From: Mangrovicoccus sp049603835
Lineage (GTDB): Bacteria; Pseudomonadota; Alphaproteobacteria; Rhodobacterales; Rhodobacteraceae
Direction: 5' to 3'
NCBI GenBank assembly: GCA_049603835.1
Contig: JBMYSZ010000002.1
Span: forward strand, 62,001-126,000
DNA: 64,000 bases
Shown: one piece after another, positions 57,943-64,000 of the stretch
Layout: each line of letters begins with the position of its first letter
How positions within the stretch are numbered: the stretch's first letter is position 1
Program-made: the position numbers and the translations under genes
Notes under the pieces: generated by a model
The model's database searches: none
What the model was told of the DNA's origin: nothing
Seen by the model: the letters and a program-made list of their open reading frames with translations, nothing else

Positions 57943-59330
57943 CCGCCCCAATCCCCGACGGCAAGTCCGACCTCCCCTCTGGTCCTTTAGTGGCCTGGTA
58001 TGGCGATGACTTCACCGGCGCGGGCGCGGTGATGGAGGTGCTGGCCTTTGCCGGGCTGGAAGCCGTGCTTTTCACCGATATTCCCACAGCCGAAGAGCTC
58101 GCCCGCTTCCCCAAGGCCCAAGGCATCGGCATCGCCAGCACCGCCCGCGCGCAGACTCCGGCCTGGATGGTAAAGCATCTGCCAAAAGCTTTTGACGCGC
58201 TGAAACAAACCGGCGCGCCAGTGCTGCATTACAAAACCTGCTCTACTCTGGATTCCGCACCGCATATTGGCTCTATCGGTTGCGCCATGGATATCGCCGC
58301 GCGTGAAATCCCAAGCCCCTGGGTCCCGATCCTTCTGGCCGCCCCGACCATGCGTCGATATCAGGCCTTCGGGCATCTTTTTGCCTCTGCACCGGAAGGT
58401 GTCTTTCGCCTGGATCGTCACCCGGTCATGGCGCATCACCCGGTTACCCCCATGGCCGAATCCGATGTGGCCGCGCATTTGCGGCGGCAAACGGATTTGC
58501 CTTTGGGCTGCGTGACCCTCGAAGACCTAGCAGGTGATCCAACACAGGCGGTCGCGGGGGCTCGCGCCGCCGGGCTGCACGGCCTTAGCTTAGATGCCAT
58601 ATCTGACACGCATATGGCTCAGCTCGGTCAATTGATCTGGCAAGAGCCCGATAGCCCGCTTTTCGCGGTGGGATCTCAGGGGGTCGAATATGCTTTGGTT
58701 GCCTACTGGCAACTTGCTGGATTGCTTGCCCCGCCCCCTGCCCCCAAATCCGCTGGCGAAGTGGAGCGCATGGTGGCTGTGTCCGGCTCGGTATCGCCAG
58801 TAACTGCGGCACAGATCGCCTGGGCAGAGGAAAACGGCTTTGACATTATTCAGCTCGACGCCTCAGCCCTAGCCAAAGGCGATGACAAAGCCGAAGCGGC
58901 CGGGCTAATCCAAGCCTGCGCCGCCTATCAAGCGGGGCGTGACCCGCTGATTGTCACGGCACGCGGCCCAAAGGATCCTCAGGTCGCAAAATTCCGAGAC
59001 ACAATTCAAGCGGCCGGGATTTCCGAGCATCTCGCCAATGCCCGGATCGGTGCCGCTTTGGGGCGGATCTTAGCAGAATTGCTGCGCAAAACCGGTGCGC
59101 GGCGGGCGGTGATATCTGGCGGCTACACATCCGGCCATGCCTGCGCCGAGCTTGGTCTGTTCGCCTTCACCGCCCTGGCCCCCACAATTCCCGGCGCGGC
59201 TCTGCTCACCGGGCATTCCCACAACCCGAAATTTGACGGCCTGCAAATCGCGCTAAAAGGCGGCCAGATGGGCAGCCCAGATTATTTCGGATGGATCAAA
59301 CGTGGCGGCGGCCCCGCCCAATCAGACTAG
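57939..59330 (+). CDS. oiaK: four-carbon acid sugar kinase family, 3-oxo-isoapionate kinase-like (OiaK)
   Basis: 463 residues, DUF1537 kinase. AWYGDDFTGAGAVMEVLAFA (about 19-38), HYKTCSTLDSAPHIGSIGCA (about 97-116), PTMRRYQAFGHLFA, HPVTPMAESDVAAHLRRQT (about 167-185), and the nucleotide loop in VISGGYTSGHACAELGL (about 390-406). It is clearly a different branch from OtnK (28728-30005): longer, and with AWYGDDFTGAG instead of CIADDFTGAT. Overlaps the RuBisCO-like stop by 4 bases. In the D-apionate route it phosphorylates 3-oxo-isoapionate for the RuBisCO-like enzyme. Confidence 0.82.
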   Translation: MTAPIPDGKSDLPSGPLVAWYGDDFTGAGAVMEVLAFAGLEAVLFTDIPTAEELARFPKAQGIGIASTARAQTPAWMVKHLPKAFDALKQTGAPVLHYKTCSTLDSAPHIGSIGCAMDIAAREIPSPWVPILLAAPTMRRYQAFGHLFASAPEGVFRLDRHPVMAHHPVTPMAESDVAAHLRRQTDLPLGCVTLEDLAGDPTQAVAGARAAGLHGLSLDAISDTHMAQLGQLIWQEPDSPLFAVGSQGVEYALVAYWQLAGLLAPPPAPKSAGEVERMVAVSGSVSPVTAAQIAWAEENGFDIIQLDASALAKGDDKAEAAGLIQACAAYQAGRDPLIVTARGPKDPQVAKFRDTIQAAGISEHLANARIGAALGRILAELLRKTGARRAVISGGYTSGHACAELGLFAFTALAPTIPGAALLTGHSHNPKFDGLQIALKGGQMGSPDYFGWIKRGGGPAQSD

Positions 59331-59340
59331 GAGAACTCAG

Positions 59341-60186
59341 ATGGAAAAAATCGCTCTGCTTGGTGCGGGGGGCAAAATGGGTGTCCGCCTGGCCCGCAAT
59401 CTGCAACAAACCGATTTCGACGTGGATCATGTGGAAATCTCGGAAGAAGGCCGGGCTCGCCTGCGCGATGAGCTGGGCGTTGAGGCGGTGGATAATGACA
59501 ATGCCATCGCAAATGCCGACACGATCCTGATGGCGGTTCCCGACCGGCTGATCGGAAAAATCGCCTCCACCTTTATCGAAAAGGTCAAACCGGGCGCGAA
59601 AATCATCGTTCTGGATGCCGCCGCGCCTTATGCTGGCGAGATGCCAAAGCGCGATGACGTGACTTATTTCTGCACCCATCCCTGCCATCCGAATATCTTT
59701 GAAGTGAATGACACGAAAGAAGGACAGCTAGATTATTTCGGTGGGGTCGCCGGGCCGCAAGGCATTGTTTGCGCGCTGATCCAAGGTCCCGAAGAACATT
59801 ACGCCCCCTGCGAAGAAGTCGCCCGCGCCATTTATGCTCCGGTTGCCCGCGCTCATCGCTGCTCGCTGCAAGACATCGCGGTGATGGAACCCGCCTTGTC
59901 GGAAACGGTCGCGGCGACGCTTTGCATGGCTCTGCGCGATGCGACGGATCGGGCGGTTTCGCTAGGGGTGCCCGAAGCGGCAGCGCATGATTTCCTGCTG
60001 GGCCATCTGAAAATCGAGCTGGCGATTGCCTTTGGCATTTATCCCGAAGGTAAATTTTCCGACGGGGCGCTTTTGGCAATCGAACAAGCTAAGCCAAAGA
60101 TTTTCAAAGAAGATTGGCTTGATCAGATCTTCAATCTTGACGCGGTAAAACAATCCGTCACCGATATCTGCAACCCGCCGGCCTAA
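59341..60186 (+). CDS. apnO: D-apionate oxidoisomerase-like dehydrogenase (ApnO)
   Basis: 281 residues from the ATG at 59341 (AGGAGA upstream). NAD-binding IALLGAGGKMGVRLARNLQQ (about 4-23), followed by a 6-phosphogluconate dehydrogenase-like helical domain with THPCHPNIFEVNDTKEGQLD (about 118-137), VMEPALSETVAATLCMALRD (about 181-200) and HDFLLGHLKIELAIAFG. This family couples oxidation with an acyl shift, turning D-apionate into 3-oxo-isoapionate. Operon order RuBisCO-like protein, kinase, oxidoisomerase agrees. The lactonase of the full pathway is not in the window. Confidence 0.8.
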   Translation: MEKIALLGAGGKMGVRLARNLQQTDFDVDHVEISEEGRARLRDELGVEAVDNDNAIANADTILMAVPDRLIGKIASTFIEKVKPGAKIIVLDAAAPYAGEMPKRDDVTYFCTHPCHPNIFEVNDTKEGQLDYFGGVAGPQGIVCALIQGPEEHYAPCEEVARAIYAPVARAHRCSLQDIAVMEPALSETVAATLCMALRDATDRAVSLGVPEAAAHDFLLGHLKIELAIAFGIYPEGKFSDGALLAIEQAKPKIFKEDWLDQIFNLDAVKQSVTDICNPPA

Positions 60187-60245
60187 GGGGCTTTGCGGAA
60201 ATCTTGGCCCCAATGATGCCCCGCAATTCTAAAGCGGCCAAAGAG

Positions 60246-60267
60246 GCCCCGGCGTTACAGCCGGGGC
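60246..60267. terminator. stem-loop between convergent apnO and sialidase-fold genes
   Basis: GCCCCGGC-GTTACA-GCCGGGGC, an 8-bp perfect stem with a 6-base loop. The stop codon of the minus-strand sialidase-fold gene (60255-60257) lies in the loop. Position 60 bases after the ApnO stop fits a shared terminator. Confidence 0.65.
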
Positions 60268-61433
60268 AGCCTGGTCTGCCATCCCGGCGCAAGGCACAAA
60301 TATTTGATGGCGCGCCGGTGATACGTGTAGCTTAGATGCAAACTCCCATCGCCGGCCTCTGAAATCCAGGGATAGGACATTTCCTGATTGCGGCCGTCGG
60401 TGGAATTATTGCTCAGACAGGCGCCAGGCCCATCCTCGATCAAAAAGCGCTTCGGAAAACTGCGGCCCTCATCATCGGATAGGCAAACAACCACCGGCGC
60501 GCGCTCAACACCCCATATAGGATGACATCCGCCTTCGGGATCTGCGTCTGGCCGCGCATCTTCTTCGCCCAATTCGTCATAAAGCGACTGGCGGCGGCTT
60601 TCGGACATATCCGCATTGACAGGGTTACAAATCATCGCAACCTGACCGGACCGCAATTTCGTCACCGCAATCGAAGAATTATTATTGGGCACATCCACTG
60701 GCTGCGGTGCGCCCCAGTCACGCCCATCAGCGGAGCCCTCGGCGCGGTAAACCTGGTCCGCTTGCCGTCTGCGGAAAAAGGCTGCAAAACCGGTTTCGGT
60801 CATGATTGGGCAAGTATGCACACAGCCAATAGAGCCCGGAATTTCGCGATATTCCCAGCTTTCGCCCCGGTCCGAGCTAATTGCAACAGCCGCCACATCA
60901 TGGCTGCCGGTCCATTTTTGTCCCTCTCGCGGCACGCAGCGAAACAGGGGAAGCACCCAATCCCCGCCTGGCAAAAGCTGCATCGGCGCGCGCACGAAAC
61001 TGCCTCGCGGCAGATCCAAAAAGCGCCCTGATTGCGCGATTAACTCACTGCCAGCCCGTAATATTTCCACCATCCTCACCCGGCATTCATCCTGATTGCC
61101 CGAGGGCTGCACCGTATGGATCAACCACAGCTTGCTATCAGGTGACACAAAGAAAAAAGGGTTCTGTTCCGAGTGGTCGGGGTCATCGCTTAGGGTCTGA
61201 GCCGGACCCCAAGCCGAGGCTCCGGGCGGTAAGACGCTGGCGCGGATACAGATATCGGATTTGCCCTCCAACGATCCGCCAAACCAAGCGCATAGGATTG
61301 TGCTATCGCTGAGCTCACATAGAAAACTTGCGTGATTTTGCACAACCGGTGACGGCAGAAACGCCATTTCGCGCCCCGGCCCATCCGGGCGCAAAACCCC
61401 GTCCATTGCTTGCGCTATTGCGTCTAAATCCAT
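60255..61433 (-). CDS. sialidase-fold (BNR) protein, cytoplasmic
   Basis: 392 residues from the ATG at 61433 (GGGAGGG upstream). Six-bladed propeller family: an Asp box in ISSDRGESWEY (about 186-196; SxDxGxxW) and a second in LSDDEGRSF (about 317-325), plus the early Arg/Asp region SFLCELSDSTILCAWFGGSLEGK and SDICIRAS. No signal peptide or lipobox, unlike secreted sialidases. Actual activity on sialic acid is doubtful; such proteins occur in sugar catabolic clusters with unknown substrates. Divergent in direction from apnO, beside a GntR gene on the same strand. Confidence 0.7.
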   Translation of the reverse strand: MDLDAIAQAMDGVLRPDGPGREMAFLPSPVVQNHASFLCELSDSTILCAWFGGSLEGKSDICIRASVLPPGASAWGPAQTLSDDPDHSEQNPFFFVSPDSKLWLIHTVQPSGNQDECRVRMVEILRAGSELIAQSGRFLDLPRGSFVRAPMQLLPGGDWVLPLFRCVPREGQKWTGSHDVAAVAISSDRGESWEYREIPGSIGCVHTCPIMTETGFAAFFRRRQADQVYRAEGSADGRDWGAPQPVDVPNNNSSIAVTKLRSGQVAMICNPVNADMSESRRQSLYDELGEEDARPDADPEGGCHPIWGVERAPVVVCLSDDEGRSFPKRFLIEDGPGACLSNNSTDGRNQEMSYPWISEAGDGSLHLSYTYHRRAIKYLCLAPGWQTRLPRL

Positions 61434-61496
61434 GAAAGACCCTCCCAAATCTTCCCTCTTTCTGGGCAAGATTACGGGCCATCAGGGGCATAGTCA

Positions 61497-61516
61497 AACA
61501 AAGTTGTTAATTTGTT
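61497..61516. promoter_or_regulatory. AACAAA/TTTGTT inverted repeat upstream of the sialidase-fold gene
   Basis: AACAAA (61497-61502) and TTTGTT (61511-61516), 8-base spacer, 64-83 bases before the sialidase-fold ATG and overlapping the end of the GntR gene. A possible operator for that regulator. Confidence 0.4.
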
Positions 61517-62247
61517 AGGCTCTTGTCATCATTCATTCGCAGATCAATAAAGCCGCCGCCAAATAGCCGGTCCCGCGAATGCTGCAAATGTGCTTGCATC
61601 AAAGAGCCAGCCCAATCGCTATCCCGGGATTCAATGGCATTTTTGATCGCGGTATGTTCATCCAAAACCGCCTCTAGCGCGACCGCACCATCCGTCATCA
61701 AAGACTGGCCATGCATTTTCATGCCGACATTAATATGGTCGCGCAATGCCCGCATAGTCGCCTCAAAATACTGGTTATTTGCGGCTTTTGCGATGGCGAG
61801 ATGAAAGGCGAAATCCGCATCTTCGCGATGCTGCATCGAGCCGGTGGCTTCGCTCAGAAGATCCAGCGCATCGGATATGGCCGCCAAAGCGCTGGTGCTA
61901 TAGCGCTGCGCCGCGAGCTTCGCGGCCTCCACCTCAATGACCAGGCGGAATTCGTAGCAACGCTGGATATCTGCCAAAGTCTCAACCCGCGCGAAGCCCA
62001 CATGAGCAGTGGTGGTGAGACGCACGAAGCTTCCTGCTCCTTGTCGGGAATAGATCAACCCTTCATCTCGCAACCGATCCATCGCAGCCCTTAGAACCGG
62101 GCGGGACACGCCAAACTCTTGACTTAACGCATTTTCTGGCGGCAGCTTTTGATTGACCGGATATTCGCCATTGGTGATCCGGGTGTATAGCAGATGATAC
62201 ACCTTTTCCGCCAAAGTCGTTCGCGGTTTTGCCCGCTCTTCTGTCAT
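61507..62247 (-). CDS. GntR-family regulator, FCD type (third copy)
   Basis: 246 residues from the ATG at 62247 (GAGGG upstream); the longer frame at 62379 would overlap the dehydrogenase gene. HTH ~10-80: TLAEKVYHLLYTRITNGEYP, VSRPVLRAAMDRLRDEGLIY with SRQGAGSFV closing the wing. FCD domain with DFAFHLAIAKAANNQYF (about 154-170), LDEHTAIKNAI and MQAHLQHSRDRLF. It probably controls its own operon (sialidase-fold gene, hydroxyacid dehydrogenase, KdgD) through sites such as the palindrome at 62321. Confidence 0.87.
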   Translation of the reverse strand: MTEERAKPRTTLAEKVYHLLYTRITNGEYPVNQKLPPENALSQEFGVSRPVLRAAMDRLRDEGLIYSRQGAGSFVRLTTTAHVGFARVETLADIQRCYEFRLVIEVEAAKLAAQRYSTSALAAISDALDLLSEATGSMQHREDADFAFHLAIAKAANNQYFEATMRALRDHINVGMKMHGQSLMTDGAVALEAVLDEHTAIKNAIESRDSDWAGSLMQAHLQHSRDRLFGGGFIDLRMNDDKSLTN

Positions 62248-62320
62248 CGGCCAGCCCTCGCCACATATTCCGTGAATGCCATTTTGCGACAGGGCAAACT
62301 TGTCTGCAACTTGGAAAGTA

Positions 62321-62338
62321 GGAAATTGACAAATTTCC
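62321..62338. promoter_or_regulatory. GGAAATT/AATTTCC palindrome before the GntR gene
   Basis: GGAAATT-GACA-AATTTCC (7-bp perfect arms) immediately after the hydroxyacid dehydrogenase stop and 74 bases before the GntR ATG. Candidate autoregulatory operator; a weak terminator is the alternative. Confidence 0.5.
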
Positions 62339-63271
62339 TTAGAGCAAGCAGCGCGGATCGATGGGCTGGCCATTGGCATGAGCGCGGATATTGCCCGCCC
62401 AATGGCGCACGATCCGCGCGAAATTATCCCGTGTGCGCCCGCCAGAATGCGCCGAAAGAACGGTATTGGGCGCGGTTCGGATCGGCGCCTCTATGGGCAA
62501 AGGCTCGGGATCGAAAGCATCAAGACCCGCCGCCGCGATATGGCCCGAGATCAGCGCATCCGTCAGGGCTTGTTCATCGATTAGATCGCCGCGTCCGGTA
62601 TTGATCACCACCGCGCCGGGGCGCATCTGCGCCAGAGTCTCAGCATTCAGCAAATGACGGGTCTGCGGCGTCGAGGGGCAATGCAGGCTCAGAATATCCA
62701 CCTGCCCCAGCAATTCCGGCAAGGGCACAGAGCCCGCCCCACCGCTGGCCCGATTATGTAAGACCTTGCAATCAAATCCCAATAGCCGCTTTTCCACCTC
62801 GCGCGCGATGGCGCCATAGCCCACGAGCCCGACCGTCGCCCCAGTCAGGTCGCGCCCAATCTCATAAAGATCCGGCTCATCCCAATCGCCCGCCCGAATC
62901 CGCGCATCACCGACGCAAATCCGGCGCAGCGCAGCCAGCATCAAAGCCAGGGTCAGATCCGCGACCGAGGGCGCATTGACCCCCGGCGAGCGCGCCAAGA
63001 CCAGACCACGCGCTTTCGCCTCCGCCATGGGGATGCCGTCATAGCCAGTGCCCCATTGGTGGATCATGCGCAATTTCGGCGCGAGATCTAGGAAAGAGGC
63101 AGGCATTTTAATCGCGCGTACCAAAGCATATTCCGCCTCAGCCATCACCGCCGCGCGATCGGCCTCGTCATTAGAGGCGCAATAGAGCAGCTCTAAATCA
63201 TCGCCGATCAAGCTATTGAGTTTGGGGCGAATTTCCGGTGCGAAATATTCAAGCAGCGCGATTTTTGTCAT
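62339..63271 (-). CDS. D-isomer 2-hydroxyacid dehydrogenase, second copy
   Basis: 310 residues. NAD(P) site VGLVGYGAIAREVEKRL (about 147-163), HCPSTPQTRHLLNAETLAQM, catalytic Arg in AVVINTGRGDLIDEQ (about 221-235), Glu in DAFDPEPLP and the His in LSAHSGGRTRDNFARI (about 273-288). HSGGRT replaces the more usual HxG(S/A)xT, still with the catalytic His. Substrate domain with IHQWGTGYDGIPM. Distinct from the copy at 32637. Its start lies one base from the KdgD stop, so they are co-transcribed. Confidence 0.85.
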   Translation of the reverse strand: MTKIALLEYFAPEIRPKLNSLIGDDLELLYCASNDEADRAAVMAEAEYALVRAIKMPASFLDLAPKLRMIHQWGTGYDGIPMAEAKARGLVLARSPGVNAPSVADLTLALMLAALRRICVGDARIRAGDWDEPDLYEIGRDLTGATVGLVGYGAIAREVEKRLLGFDCKVLHNRASGGAGSVPLPELLGQVDILSLHCPSTPQTRHLLNAETLAQMRPGAVVINTGRGDLIDEQALTDALISGHIAAAGLDAFDPEPLPIEAPIRTAPNTVLSAHSGGRTRDNFARIVRHWAGNIRAHANGQPIDPRCLL

Positions 63272-63272
63272 G

Positions 63273-64000
63273 CTAGGAGCGGCCTTGGATCAGATCTTGC
63301 ATCATCTCCATTTCCTCTCCAGTCAGATCCGTCAAGGGCGCGCGAACCGGTCCGGCCTCAAACCCGCGCAAACGCACGCCAGCTTTGATTGCGGAAACGG
63401 CATAGCCTGTTTTTCGGTCACGAATGGCCGCGAAGGGATAGTAGAATTCGCGCAGCAGGGTTTCACAAGTCTCATCATCCCCGGCTAGGAAAGCGGCGTG
63501 AAACTCTAGCGCCGTGGCCGGAACGAAGTTGAACACCGCGGAAGAATAGGTCGCCATACCCGCCCCGCGATAGGCCTGGGCGAAAAGCTCATGAGTGGGC
63601 ATGCCGCCGATATAGCTAAGCCGATCCCCAAGCCGTAAAGTCACCCGACGAACTGTATCAATATCGCCAGTGCCGTCCTTGAAACCGATCAGATTGCTAT
63701 GCTTATCCGCCAGACGCTCTAGCGCCTCAGCGCTCACTCGGGCCTGACCGCGATTATAGACGATCACGCCCATGCGCGTCGCGTCGCATACTGCCGAAAC
63801 GCGGGCTTCGATCCCGTCAGCCGGAGCGCCAATCAGATAATGGGGCAAAAGTAAGATCCCGTCGCCCCCGGCCGCTTCAATCGCCTGAGCCATTTCACAA
63901 GCCATCTTTGTACCATAGCCGCTGCCGGCGATGATTGGTTGATCCGGGAAGGCCTGTTTCGCGGTTCGCACCACCTCTACCACTTCCGATGGGGTGAGGG
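63273..64000 (-). CDS. kdgD: 5-dehydro-4-deoxyglucarate dehydratase (KdgD), partial
   Basis: The C-terminal ~242 residues; the frame stays open to the right edge (LTPSEVVEVV just inside it), so the N-terminus lies outside. Dihydrodipicolinate-synthase-type TIM barrel: GDGILLLPHYLIGAPADGIE, catalytic Tyr in GVIVYNRGQ, Schiff-base Lys in LIGFKDGTGDIDTVRR, RLSYIGGMPTHELFAQAY, YSSAVFNFVPATALEF and RKTGYAVSAIKAG. The combination is diagnostic of KdgD, which dehydrates and decarboxylates 5-dehydro-4-deoxyglucarate to 2-oxoglutarate semialdehyde. It may take its substrate from the UxaA/GarD-family dehydratase at 48525. Confidence 0.88.
   Translation of the reverse strand, partial: LTPSEVVEVVRTAKQAFPDQPIIAGSGYGTKMACEMAQAIEAAGGDGILLLPHYLIGAPADGIEARVSAVCDATRMGVIVYNRGQARVSAEALERLADKHSNLIGFKDGTGDIDTVRRVTLRLGDRLSYIGGMPTHELFAQAYRGAGMATYSSAVFNFVPATALEFHAAFLAGDDETCETLLREFYYPFAAIRDRKTGYAVSAIKAGVRLRGFEAGPVRAPLTDLTGEEMEMMQDLIQGRS

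Noticed and set aside
55779..61433. A sialic acid catabolic cluster (NanR-like regulator plus sialidase-fold protein plus DHDPS-fold aldolase)
   Set aside because: The DHDPS-fold protein has KdgD motifs, there is no NanE/NanK or epimerase, and the operon between them is of the apionate type.

Overview
The window is a GC-rich, densely packed stretch of an alphaproteobacterial chromosome. It looks like a Rhodobacterales (Roseobacter-group) genome, judging by the formate dehydrogenase locus with its DUF3305/DUF3306/TorD/TAT-target accessory genes, the Mrp / degenerate ligase-fold / DUF6505 trio, and the number of TRAP, FCD-GntR and sugar-acid genes. No rRNA, tRNA, CRISPR array, phage or insertion sequence was recognised. 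The assignment rests on protein families and gene order, not on a search.

Layout. (1) 1-2574 (+): the end of a gentisate operon: fumarylpyruvate hydrolase (partial), a glutathione-type maleylpyruvate isomerase, gentisate 1,2-dioxygenase and a second, DinB-fold maleylpyruvate isomerase; then an SGNH esterase (2694-3323). (2) 3353-20616: a respiratory, periplasmic formate dehydrogenase locus. The minus-strand run holds DUF3305, DUF3306, TorD chaperone, TAT-target peptide, FdhA (Cys form), FdhB, cytochrome b, a WD40-cytochrome c, a 41-residue membrane peptide and an NtrC-like regulator without the sigma-54 loop. Across a 342-bp divergent gap lie a 648-residue poly-ferredoxin, a cytochrome c fused to what looks like half of a tungstate-binding protein, Mrp, a ligase-fold protein without catalytic residues, and DUF6505. 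A membrane histidine kinase closes the locus and is the likely partner of the regulator. (3) 20777-27320: a seven-gene export module on two divergent arms around a nested palindrome: secreted protein, TolC-like lipoprotein and HlyD-like adaptor on one side; Cys-rich lipoprotein, ABC ATPase, FtsX-like permease and DUF1461 membrane protein on the other.

(4) 27317 to the right edge: a ~37-kb sugar-acid island built of short divergent operons. It carries the four-carbon acid route (LtnD, DenD, OtnI, OtnK, OtnC) with methylglyoxal synthase embedded in it; L-idonate and gluconate 5-dehydrogenases; an IlvD/Edd sugar-acid dehydratase; two fumarylacetoacetate-hydrolase-fold enzymes; a UxaA/GarD dehydratase; a DctPQM TRAP importer; a RuBisCO-like protein with its kinase and oxidoisomerase (D-apionate type); a sialidase-fold protein; and KdgD (partial). 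LysE, AzlCD and DMT transporters, three GntR regulators and a ParDE toxin-antitoxin pair are interspersed.

Five exact copies of TGGTATACCA, and degenerate ones, lie in the divergent gaps, so much of region 4 is probably one regulon answering to FCD-GntR proteins encoded inside it. A second motif is shared by the UxaA and RuBisCO-like promoters. Two 96-bp inverted-repeat elements of the same family lie 22 kb apart in opposite orientation. The most unusual items are the TupA-like/cytochrome c fusion, the export module, the RuBisCO-like operon, the MgsA insertion and the repeat pair.
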